Positions 8,989 through 15,603 of a stretch of DNA of 16,864 nt are shown in pieces. How positions within the stretch are numbered: position 1 is the stretch's first letter; each line of letters begins with the position of its first letter. The notes under the pieces were generated by a model, which saw only the letters and a list, made by a program, of their open reading frames with translations, was not told where the DNA came from and searched no databases. The translations under genes and the position numbers were made by a program. The stretch comes from Clostridiales bacterium UBA4821 (GTDB lineage Bacteria; Bacillota; Clostridia; Acetivibrionales; UBA4821): NCBI GenBank assembly GCA_002402315.1, contig DHFP01000143.1:207-17070 (forward strand), in the 5' to 3' direction.

Positions 8989-9819
8989 GTGTGTATGGTG
9001 AGTGTTATTATACCTTACTACAATAGGAGCAATATTTTGCCCCGTGCTTTGAATTCTGTTTGTAATCAGACTTATCAAGACTTGGAAATCATCCTGGTGA
9101 ATGACGGTTCGACCGATCAGAGCGAACTCGTAGTAGAGGAATATATTAAGCAAAATTCGAAAGTACGTTTTAAGCATATTTTTCTAGCAAAAAACAGCGG
9201 CCCTTCAGCTGCAAGAAATAACGGAGTAAAGAATGCCAACGGAAAGTATATAGCATTTTTGGATTCCGATGATTCTTGGGAACCATTAAAACTAGAGATT
9301 CAGGTCGACTACATGGAAAGAAACCAAGATGTTGCCATAGTAGGAACAAATTACTACATAATCAAGGGCTGCAAATGGAATCGATACCCTCTTGAACCAG
9401 ACATTATTGAGGCAAACTTTTATCGTATGCTCTTCAAAATATTCTTCTCGACTCCAACGGTATTAATTCGCCGTGAGGTGTTTTTCTATGATAATATCTG
9501 GTTTAGGGCTGGGAAGAACCAGGGCGAAGATATCTTGTTATTTCTACAGATTCTTAGAAAACACCGCGGTGTCAGGTTTTCTAAACCGCTGGCGAGCGTC
9601 TATAAACTCGATTATGGAGAAGAAGGTTGTTTAACAAGTGACTTAAGCAAACTATTAAAGTGTGAAAAGGAAAATCTTAAAATATTATATTCTGAAAACA
9701 GTGACTCAAATAATAAAATCAGCCTTACTTTGTATCTTTTAATCGATGCATTTTATTATTTTAAACAGGCTAAGAGATTGGTGATAAATAGATGGCATAA
9801 GTTAAAATATAGAGAATAA
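8989..9819 (+). CDS. Glycosyltransferase family 2 (GT-A fold)
   Basis: Metal-dependent inverting glycosyltransferase of 276 residues, probably cytoplasmic and acting on the lipid-linked oligosaccharide. The N-terminal GT-A domain is textbook: VSVIIPYYNRSNILPRALNS, then ILVNDGSTD at about 36-43 and the SGPSAARNNGV block. The DxD-type motif DSDD is at 92-95 and GED at 179-181 fits the catalytic base position. There are no membrane helices. The GTG start at 8989 is chosen because AGGGGG at 8976-8981 is seven bases away; the ATG two codons later is farther. It is the last gene before a 165-base gap, so it may end the first transcriptional segment. Confidence 0.88.
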   Translation: MCMVSVIIPYYNRSNILPRALNSVCNQTYQDLEIILVNDGSTDQSELVVEEYIKQNSKVRFKHIFLAKNSGPSAARNNGVKNANGKYIAFLDSDDSWEPLKLEIQVDYMERNQDVAIVGTNYYIIKGCKWNRYPLEPDIIEANFYRMLFKIFFSTPTVLIRREVFFYDNIWFRAGKNQGEDILLFLQILRKHRGVRFSKPLASVYKLDYGEEGCLTSDLSKLLKCEKENLKILYSENSDSNNKISLTLYLLIDAFYYFKQAKRLVINRWHKLKYRE

Positions 9820-9853
9820 GCATTGTTCCAATCTATGGTATAGATCTGTCATG

Positions 9854-9882
9854 TTGACGTCAATGTTCATTATCAAGACAAT
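9854..9882 (+). promoter_or_regulatory. Possible sigma-A-type promoter before the second half of the operon
   Basis: TTGACG (five of six to the -35 consensus) is followed after 17 bases by GACAAT (four of six to the -10 consensus, keeping its second A and last T). It lies in the only sizeable gap of the sugar-gene array (9820-9984). TTGACGTCAA at 9854-9863 is also a perfect 10-base palindrome, and TTGACGT recurs at 9936-9942. These repeats could be chance or an operator. Seen by eye only. Confidence 0.35.
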
Positions 9883-9984
9883 ATATAGTGTTCAATGAGG
9901 TGCCATAAAATTATATATCGTAGAACCATTCGGTATTGACGTAACTCTGTCGGATCTGCTTTTTGCAACATTGATTCAGGGAAA

Positions 9985-11166
9985 GTGGTGTATTTAGTGC
10001 ATGTATTTATTATAGGCTCAAAAGGCATCCCTGCAAAATATGGAGGCTTTGAAACATTTGTTGATAAGCTAACAAAAGGCAAGAAAAATATCAACATTAA
10101 ATATCATGTCTCTTGTTCGTCAGATAAGAAAGGGGAGTTTGAATTTAATGGTGTTCGGTGCTTTAAAATAAAAACTCCTAAAGTTGGCAGCGCAGGAGCC
10201 ATAATTTATGATATATTAAGTTTGATAAATTGTTATAGCTATATAAAAAAGAACAACCTTAATGATTGTATTATTTATATTTTAGCCTGCAGGATAGGAC
10301 CATTTCTTTTCATATGTAAGCATAAACTGGAAAAACATAATATTAAAGTGTATGTAAATCCTGATGGACATGAATGGTTAAGAAGTAAGTGGAATAAAAT
10401 AATTAAAATGTATTGGAAGGTTTCTGAAAAAATAATGATTAAATGCGCAGATCTGGTCATTTGTGACTCAAAGGCCATAGAGTCCTATATAAATAATGAA
10501 TATTCATTTTATAACAAAACAACTACTTTTATACCCTATGGTGCGGATATTGTATCTCGAAATAAAGATTGTCAGATGAAATTTGCTGAGTGGAAAAATA
10601 AATTTAAGATAAAAGATGCTTACTACCTAATTGTTGGTCGTTTTGTTCCTGAAAATAATTTTGAATTGATTATTAAGGAATTTATCGCATCTAATCTGGA
10701 AAAAGATTTAATTATAATTACGAATGTTATAGTTAATAATTACTATAAACAACTCCAAAAAAGGACATCATTTTATTTGCGCTCAAATATCAAATTTATT
10801 GGAACGGTTTATGATCAAAGCCTTTTATCCAGCATTCGCCAAAATGCTTTTGCTTATATTCATGGTCATGAAGTAGGAGGCACTAATCCATCGTTATTAG
10901 AGGGAATGGCAAGCACTAATATAAATATATTGTTAGATGTAGCCTTTAATAGAGAGGTTGCTTGTAATTCCGCATTATATTTTAACAAAGGGGAAGGGTC
11001 ATTGACTCATTTGTTACATGATATTGAAAACTTAACGCCAGATCGGATTAAAGAACTTGGGGATATGGCAAAAGAGAGAATTCGCGAAACTTATTCTTGG
11101 AATAAAATAATTAATCAGTATGAATTATTATTTTATTCATGTAGTGGTAGAAGCAATGAAAAATAA
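9985..11166 (+). CDS. Cps2T/RgpA-like glycosyltransferase (DUF1972 N-terminus, likely rhamnosyltransferase)
   Basis: GT4-type enzyme of about 393 residues. The N-terminus HVFIIGSKGIPAKYGGFETF is the signature of the DUF1972 (Cps2T-like) family, in which characterised members transfer L-rhamnose in capsule synthesis; rhamnose here is inference. Further motifs are YVNPDGHEWLRSKWN, CADLVICDSKAI and FIPYGAD, then YYLIVGRFVPENNFELII and HGHEVGGTNPSLLEGMAS, which carries the glutamate of the GT4 donor site. The start is uncertain: GTG at 9985 or 9988 follow AGGGA at 9978-9982 closely, while GTG at 9997 would give the most family-like N-terminus. It overlaps the LCP gene by 11 bases. It is very AT-rich (12 of 60 bases G or C at 10681-10740), more than the genes upstream. 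Confidence 0.83.
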   Translation: MVYLVHVFIIGSKGIPAKYGGFETFVDKLTKGKKNINIKYHVSCSSDKKGEFEFNGVRCFKIKTPKVGSAGAIIYDILSLINCYSYIKKNNLNDCIIYILACRIGPFLFICKHKLEKHNIKVYVNPDGHEWLRSKWNKIIKMYWKVSEKIMIKCADLVICDSKAIESYINNEYSFYNKTTTFIPYGADIVSRNKDCQMKFAEWKNKFKIKDAYYLIVGRFVPENNFELIIKEFIASNLEKDLIIITNVIVNNYYKQLQKRTSFYLRSNIKFIGTVYDQSLLSSIRQNAFAYIHGHEVGGTNPSLLEGMASTNINILLDVAFNREVACNSALYFNKGEGSLTHLLHDIENLTPDRIKELGDMAKERIRETYSWNKIINQYELLFYSCSGRSNEK

Positions 11167-12067
11167 TATTAAAAATAGGTTATTAATTATTTTTGCAATG
11201 TTAAGTCTGGTGTTTTGTGCTGTTACTGTTAATTACATTAATAAATCTATGAATTATAAGGAAAGTTTACTGACTGATCATAAGGAAGAATATAGTTATA
11301 AATCTGATATTGGAGCGACAAAAAATGTCATTAATATACTATTTCTTGGTATCGATAAGACTGAAGAGCAGGAAAGTTGGCTGGGTGTTTATCGTTCTGA
11401 TACCATTGCCGTTGCAAGAATCGATCTAGATAACAAGACAATCAAGGTATTGAATATTCCCAGAGATACCTATGCCTATGTACCAGTAGAAAATAAATTG
11501 GACAAAATAAATCACGCATATGCATTTGGCAGCATTAATGGTAATGGAGTTCAGGCCAGTATTGATGCCGTCAACGAATTCATTAATAAGAAGATTGTAG
11601 ATTATTATTTTCTGATGAGCATGGAACCAATTCCAGGCATTGTTAATGAGATTGGGGGTGTGAAACTTGATGTTGAAATTGACATGAAGGATCACGGAGC
11701 CAATCTTTCAAAAGGGCTTCAGGTATTAAATGGCGACCAGGCGTTTGACTATATCCATTGGCGTTATTCTGCTGGCGGAGATATTGACCGCATCAAAAGA
11801 CAGCAAAAATTTATGAGCACACTTTATAGGCAGCAGCGAGATTCTAAAAAGATACTGGAGACTTTTCAGATAGTCCTTAAATACAAAAACGAGATCCAAA
11901 CGGATTTCACTGGGAAACAAATGATTGGACTGGCAACATTTATGTCTGATATCCCTAATGGAAATGTTACTTATTATACTATTCCAGGCACAGGCGAAAT
12001 GATTAACGGTATAGAATATTGGGTACCGTATAATAAAGATGAGGTAATAAAAGAGATCTTCCAATAG
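11156..12067 (+). CDS. LytR-CpsA-Psr (LCP) family phosphotransferase
   Basis: Membrane-anchored, extracytoplasmic enzyme. In Gram-positive bacteria LCP proteins move undecaprenyl-phosphate-linked polymers such as capsule or teichoic acid to peptidoglycan. The 303-residue protein has a short cytoplasmic start, one membrane helix at about 9-26, then the LCP domain. Seen are ILFLGID, YRSDTIAVARIDLDNKTIKV with the conserved Arg-Ser-Asp, and LNIPRDTYAYV with the phosphate-binding Arg-Asp. INHAYAFG and DIDRIKRQQKFM, with the conserved arginine and Gln pair, follow. The ATG at 11156 starts directly before the hydrophobic segment; the frame is open 12 codons further up but that part duplicates the previous gene's end. 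Its presence suggests the polymer is covalently anchored. Confidence 0.9.
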   Translation: MKNNIKNRLLIIFAMLSLVFCAVTVNYINKSMNYKESLLTDHKEEYSYKSDIGATKNVINILFLGIDKTEEQESWLGVYRSDTIAVARIDLDNKTIKVLNIPRDTYAYVPVENKLDKINHAYAFGSINGNGVQASIDAVNEFINKKIVDYYFLMSMEPIPGIVNEIGGVKLDVEIDMKDHGANLSKGLQVLNGDQAFDYIHWRYSAGGDIDRIKRQQKFMSTLYRQQRDSKKILETFQIVLKYKNEIQTDFTGKQMIGLATFMSDIPNGNVTYYTIPGTGEMINGIEYWVPYNKDEVIKEIFQ

Positions 12068-12170
12068 CCCATTGCCTGTCGAGTATATAAATAAGACTAC
12101 TTGAGTCACGCCCAGTTCGCAATGTGGGGGACTATTTACGCATACGAATAGAGAAAGGATTATATGAAAA

Positions 12171-13304
12171 ATGATTGCAATTGTTCTTGCGGAAGGTGAA
12201 TACATTGCAGCAAGCGTTATATATTGTCTTTATAAGTGCGGCGTAAATAGTTTGGTAATAGGGTCTGAATCCGTTAGTTCGCTTGTGTTATTAAAAGGCT
12301 GCCAGAAATTTTTATCTTTTAAACATGGAACCTATACCAGTTATCCAATGGAACTTATTGATTTAATAAATTTTATAGCTTATAAATACAAACCTTTAAT
12401 AGTAATACCTACCGGATCTGTTTCTGTGCAATTTTTGAGTTCTTATAAAGATCATATTTCAATCACAGTATTTCCGGTTCCCTCTATGGACATGTTTGAT
12501 AATTTAAATAATAAATGGAAATTTTCCCAGTTATTAAAAAGGATAGGTCTACCGCAGCCGGATACTTACCTTTTAGAAGAGTCATTTTCTCTCGACGAAG
12601 TGGAATTTCCTCTCCCGTTAGTTTCAAAACAGTTATGTGGCAGAAGTGGTGAAGACATATATTATTTAAACAATAAAGAAAGCTTATTAACATTTTTAAA
12701 ATGCAATGACAAAAAATTGTTTCCAATGATTTTACAGGAATATATCCCCGGATATGATATAGATTTGAGTGTTCTAAGTTTAGACGGGCAAATAATAGCC
12801 TGGACTATTCAAAGGTGGAAAGAACCAGGGGTACTGCAGTTTGTTAAAGAAATGGATATTCTTAGATTAGGACAGCAATTAATACATGAAATAAAATTCT
12901 CAGGTGTAGCGCACTTTGATTTAAGGTATGATAAAAGAGACAGTTGTTTTAAATTTATTGAATGCAACCCAAGATTTTGGGGATCTTTAAAAGCCTCATG
13001 TTGTTGTGGTGTAAACTTTCCTTATATCGGATTACAATATGTATTACGTTTTCTGCCTAATACTTCACTAAACCAAAATTCACCACAGGATACTTTGTGG
13101 ATGACGTTTAGTGGTCTTCTAAGAAGCTTTAAATCTTGGGATGGTTGTCGTAAGATAACGGTGCCTGCAGTTCGGTCTAGTTTGAGAGAGATTGGTGAAC
13201 TATGGTTTATAAATTACAAAATTAAGAATTATATTCCGAAAATTAGTCTTATGCTTGTAAGTTTATATAATAAATGGGTAAAGAAAATAGATGCTCAGCA
13301 ATAA
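12171..13304 (+). CDS. ATP-grasp enzyme (carbamoyl-phosphate-synthase/D-Ala-ligase-like)
   Basis: Probable ATP-dependent carboxylate-amine (or thiol) ligase of 377 residues, going through an acylphosphate. In an EPS operon it may attach an amino acid or similar group to a sugar, but the substrate is unknown. A pre-ATP-grasp Rossmann-like part (1-105) starts IAIVLAEGEYIAASVIYCL. The ATP-grasp core then shows NLNNKWKFSQLLKRIGLPQP (about 111-130), VSKQLCGRSGED with a nucleotide-binding lysine at about 153, and QEYIPGYDIDLSVL at 189-202. GVAHFDLRYD and FIECNPRFWGS at about 282-292 supply the metal-binding Glu and Asn. GAGAAAGGAT at 12151-12160 serves the ATG at 12171; a closer ATG at 12164 would give only 11 codons. 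Confidence 0.8.
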   Translation: MIAIVLAEGEYIAASVIYCLYKCGVNSLVIGSESVSSLVLLKGCQKFLSFKHGTYTSYPMELIDLINFIAYKYKPLIVIPTGSVSVQFLSSYKDHISITVFPVPSMDMFDNLNNKWKFSQLLKRIGLPQPDTYLLEESFSLDEVEFPLPLVSKQLCGRSGEDIYYLNNKESLLTFLKCNDKKLFPMILQEYIPGYDIDLSVLSLDGQIIAWTIQRWKEPGVLQFVKEMDILRLGQQLIHEIKFSGVAHFDLRYDKRDSCFKFIECNPRFWGSLKASCCCGVNFPYIGLQYVLRFLPNTSLNQNSPQDTLWMTFSGLLRSFKSWDGCRKITVPAVRSSLREIGELWFINYKIKNYIPKISLMLVSLYNKWVKKIDAQQ

Positions 13305-13596
13305 AGATATTTATCTAACAGTAGTTGTACAATCCAATCCACCGGATAAGGTTATTTCGTCCATATCTTTCCCTGTTATAAAACCGGTATTAGATGAAAG
13401 TTTTGAAAACGGGTTAGGAGACGAATGGTTACGTGAGATGGCTAATGACACATACTCGGGTACAATTTCTGCAAAATATGCCCAAGAAGGAACACACTCA
13501 TATCGTATGGAATTACGTAAGACTGATTCAATTGTTGCCGAAGGTAAACGTTCTGAAATTACCACAATTGAACCAGCATCATTTCAGGTTTGGTGA
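13291..13596 (+). pseudogene. Truncated polysaccharide-lyase paralogue (5' part only)
   Basis: Residues from about 40 on (ENGLGDEWLREMANDTYSG) align closely with residues 197-247 of the intact secreted lyase on the opposite strand at 13969-15267. Both share MAN-TYSG, a YR-ELRKTD-IV stretch and G-KRSEI. The copy keeps only the first lyase motif (RSEI). It stops a few residues later, where the sequence turns into an IS256-type transposase fragment at about 13583. The QxH and final YxxxGxY motifs and any signal peptide are missing, so it cannot be an active enzyme. The frame's first ATG overlaps the ATP-grasp gene by 14 bases and lacks a convincing ribosome site. The DNA has diverged clearly from the intact gene, so this is an older paralogue. 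Confidence 0.7.
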
Positions 13597-13945
13597 AACA
13601 GAATTAAGCGTTCCCAGAGACCGTAACGTCGAATCTGAGCCTAAGATTATCAGGAAATACGAAACCACATCAAACCAACTGGAAGAGCAGATTATAGCTA
13701 TGTATGCCAAGGGTATGTCCACCCGTGATATAGAGGATCATATGCGGGACATCTACGGGCAGTTGCGGAAAGTAACCAAGACCAAGACAACCTATCCGAC
13801 AGATGAATCACTAATCAAAATAATTTATCTTGCCACGGTCGAGGCATAAAAGAAATTGACTATGCCAGTGAGGGATTGGAAGAGTTGCTTCTCGCAATTT
13901 GCAATAAAAAACAAGTTTATCGCTTTGAGATTCTGGCAAGGATAG
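13583..13945 (+). mobile_element. IS256-family transposase remnant, internally deleted
   Basis: The frame reads FRFGETELSVPRDRN, EPKIIRKYETT and IIAMYAKGMSTRDIEDHMRD up to about 13759. This is the conserved N-terminal part of IS256-type (Mutator-like) transposases. It then jumps straight to LRKVTKTKTTYPTDESL and KIIYLATVEA, the family's C-terminal part. An in-frame TAA at 13847-13849 follows, and beyond it the same frame continues KKLTMPVRDWKSCFSQFAI, again IS256 C-terminus. The DDE catalytic core and the first part of the protein are missing. I see no terminal inverted repeats. It is a dead fragment that probably truncated the neighbouring lyase paralogue or was captured when that gene was deleted. 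Confidence 0.8.
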
Positions 13946-13968
13946 TAAAAAAAGAATAAGGGGTAAAA

Positions 13969-15267
13969 TTACTGATATTTTATACTTACATTGTTGTAAT
14001 AGAGTACTCTACTTGTTAAAATGGATTGATCTACCTCTGGGTGTCCCCATTCCCATTTGTAAATGCCACATTGCATATAATTGCCAATTATATCATTCGT
14101 GGTATTAGGCTTGTCCTTTAGCTCGAAAACTTTAGAGCCGTTCTTATAGACCTCAATTATTGGTTGCTGCGAGGAGAGCCATCCCCATTTAACATGAAAA
14201 CTCCAATCTACCCATTTACCTTTATCATCAAGATACGACCCCAGGTCATGGGTTTCCATTTTACCTTCTGACCGCATCTTCTCATCGGTAGATAATGGGT
14301 CTTCATCCCAAACGCGCCAAAGATAATAATGTCCATCTCCTTGAACATGTAAGGCAAGTGGCGGATATGTCCATTCCTCACCTGGATCCGGTGTGTTGTG
14401 CCATTGGGCAATAATTTCATCACCTTCAGGGTCGAGAGCGTAATCTTCACTCCCACCTTTGGGCAATAAAACACTGAAGTTATATGTGCTTTCACTTGCA
14501 GCACGTTCTGGTTGAGCTCTTTCTATCTCTGAACGCTTTCCATCTTTAACAATTGGATCGGTTTTGCGAAGTTCAAAGCGGTACGATGGGATTCCATTTT
14601 GTAAATAGTTATTGGAGACTGAACCTGAATAAGTATTATTGGCCATATCTTTAACCCAAAAATCATCAGATCCATTTAAAAATTCCATCCAAGTATTGTC
14701 GACAGTATTGGTCGTAAAACTGAAACTGTAGACCGCCTTCAGGCTGTTGTCACTTAGATCTTTGACTGCTTTTGCCGGTATGGTTACTTTATAAGTAACG
14801 CCACTGTTTAAGTTGTTGACCGGATTGAGGACCAGCGTATTGCCGTTTATGCTTTTCGTCATATTTACCGATCTACCGCTGGCGTCCTTTATCGCGATAT
14901 TTTTATATCTGCTCCCTGCTGTAATGTCTTCACTAAAGCTGACCGTGACTGTCTTGTCTGCGGAAATATTTTTGGCTCCGCTTGCCGGGTCGGTAGTGCT
15001 TATACTTGGGGGTACAGTATCTGATAATTGTTTAGGAACTGCCGGATCGCCGTAAACTGCCTTTTTGACAGACCATTGCTGTATATCAACTATTGGATCG
15101 TCATAAACCGCCTTTGTGACCGACTCTTGCTGTACATTATCAATAGATTGCACAGCAGCCAATCTATTGTGTATAGTTCCTGCTATAGAACTTTTCACCG
15201 GGGCGCTGAAAAGTGAAACACTTAAGAGTATTAAACACATGAACAGGGTGAAATTCTTTTTAAACAT
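13969..15267 (-). CDS. Secreted Big_5 domain polysaccharide lyase (alginate-lyase/heparinase-I-like jelly roll)
   Basis: Predicted exported depolymerase of acidic polysaccharide, 432 residues. Residues 1-22 form a signal peptide (NFTLFMCLILLSVSLFSA) with cleavage likely near 22. A linker at 45-78 contains two 17-residue repeats. A Big_5 Ig-like domain spans about 84-188 (VPPSISTTDPASGAKNIS to FSFTT). The C-terminal half resembles Pfam Polysacc_lyase (PF14099) and PL7/PL20 jelly rolls: RSEI at 245-248, QWH at 288-290 and YMQCGIYKW at 397-405. These match the RSE, QxH and YxKxGxY motifs of the fold, with Gln where Lys is usual. There is no cell-wall sorting signal or SLH repeat. GGGAGGG at 15275-15281 sits seven bases before the ATG. 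Two c-di-GMP riboswitches precede it. Exact substrate is unknown. Confidence 0.82.
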   Translation of the reverse strand: MFKKNFTLFMCLILLSVSLFSAPVKSSIAGTIHNRLAAVQSIDNVQQESVTKAVYDDPIVDIQQWSVKKAVYGDPAVPKQLSDTVPPSISTTDPASGAKNISADKTVTVSFSEDITAGSRYKNIAIKDASGRSVNMTKSINGNTLVLNPVNNLNSGVTYKVTIPAKAVKDLSDNSLKAVYSFSFTTNTVDNTWMEFLNGSDDFWVKDMANNTYSGSVSNNYLQNGIPSYRFELRKTDPIVKDGKRSEIERAQPERAASESTYNFSVLLPKGGSEDYALDPEGDEIIAQWHNTPDPGEEWTYPPLALHVQGDGHYYLWRVWDEDPLSTDEKMRSEGKMETHDLGSYLDDKGKWVDWSFHVKWGWLSSQQPIIEVYKNGSKVFELKDKPNTTNDIIGNYMQCGIYKWEWGHPEVDQSILTSRVLYYNNVSIKYQ

Positions 15268-15269
15268 CA

Positions 15270-15281
15270 GGCAACCCTCCC
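15270..15281 (-). promoter_or_regulatory. Ribosome binding site of the lyase gene, with a complement in the terminator stem
   Basis: On the minus strand GGGAGGG (15275-15281) is followed by TTGCC. The combined AGGGTTGCC (15270-15278) can pair over eight or nine bases with GGCAACCT, the 5' strand of the riboswitch terminator (15334-15341). It also repeats the GGGTTGCC found at the 3' end of both aptamers. This allows a further alternative fold in the readthrough transcript. Confidence 0.5.
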
Positions 15282-15311
15282 TGATTTAAGAATTTATCCG
15301 GGCAGGTAATT

Positions 15312-15338
15312 AAAAAACCTGCCTATCAAGAGCAGGTT
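15312..15338 (-). terminator. Intrinsic terminator of the gene-proximal riboswitch
   Basis: Read on the minus strand, AACCTGC and GCAGGTT form a seven-base-pair stem around a nine-base loop, followed by a run of T (plus-strand A at 15312-15317). It lies about 45 bases before the lyase start codon and 67 bases after the aptamer. The 5' stem strand overlaps GGCAACCT (15334-15341), which is complementary to the GGGTTGCC that closes the aptamer, so formation is expected to depend on the riboswitch state. Confidence 0.85.
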
Positions 15339-15351
15339 GCCTTTTGCCTGT

Positions 15352-15480
15352 TTTAAAAAAGCATACACCATATGGCATACCTTAAAATTTAAACAAACAA
15401 CTCCTTGGCAACCCAGCCACCATAGCTTTCACCTTAGGTCTGTAGGCTTTGCGTCCCCACCTTTCGGTGGGTTTGCCCTT
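15352..15480. repeat. 129-base direct repeat, copy 1 (partner 15604-15732)
   Basis: Base-by-base comparison shows 129 identical bases at an offset of 252. The block covers the aptamer and the first half of the linker to the terminator; similarity continues more loosely into the terminators. Confidence 0.95.
15405..15480 (-). ncRNA. Cyclic-di-GMP-I (GEMM-I) riboswitch aptamer, gene-proximal copy
   Basis: Minus-strand RNA element matching the GEMM-I consensus. It has AAGGGCAAACCCACC, the GAAA tetraloop, GGTGGGGACGCAAAGCC, then ACAGACCTAAGG and a second hairpin arm, closing with CTGGGTTGCC. P1 is formed by GGCAA (5') with TTGCC (3'). The guanine corresponding to G20 of the Vibrio Vc2 aptamer is the first G of GGGCAAACC, and the cytosine matching C92 is the first C of TTGCC. 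That combination is the c-di-GMP-type rather than the cGAMP-type (A20) variant. The P1 3' strand can alternatively pair with the terminator downstream, so ligand binding should favour termination (OFF switch). Confidence 0.92.
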
Positions 15481-15546
15481 GACAAGATACCATATTCAAT
15501 TGTAGTTAAGTTATAATTTAGAAAGCTTTTTAATTACATCAATATT

Positions 15547-15555
15547 AGTATAGCA
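15547..15555 (-). promoter_or_regulatory. Possible extended -10 promoter between the two riboswitches
   Basis: TGCTATACT on the minus strand is a good extended -10 element (TGn followed by TATACT). It sits directly after the distal terminator. No matching -35 is visible at 16-18 bases. If real, the proximal riboswitch and lyase could be transcribed without passing the distal switch. Confidence 0.35.
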
Positions 15556-15562
15556 AAATCAT

Positions 15563-15592
15563 AAAAAAACCTGCCTCTCCAGGGGGCAGGTT
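15563..15592 (-). terminator. Intrinsic terminator of the distal riboswitch
   Basis: On the minus strand AACCTGCC pairs with GGCAGGTT (eight base pairs, nine-base loop), followed by seven T. It has the same layout as the proximal terminator, including GGCAACCT (15588-15595) that can pair with the aptamer's GGGTTGCC, but its loop sequence differs. Confidence 0.85.
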
Positions 15593-15603
15593 GCCTTCGT
15601 CTG

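Noticed and set aside
12068..12170. Riboswitch or terminator between the LCP and ATP-grasp genes
   Set aside because: An AGTC...GACT pairing exists (about 12105-12133) but the stem has several mismatches and no T run; it matches no RNA family I know.
11726..12205. 159-codon open frame on the minus strand
   Set aside because: Antisense to the LCP gene's conserved end and the following gap; no recognisable protein features and no ribosome site seen.
13849..13959. Alternative frame reading KEIDYASEGLEELLLAI at the transposase end
   Set aside because: The other frame matches IS256 transposase C-termini (KKLTMPVRDW...SQFAI) far better, so this is an overlapping shadow.
15361..15381. Hairpin around CCATATGG in the riboswitch linkers as another terminator
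   Set aside because: Only a weak, partly G-U stem forms and the following T run belongs to the linker; the real terminators lie further downstream.
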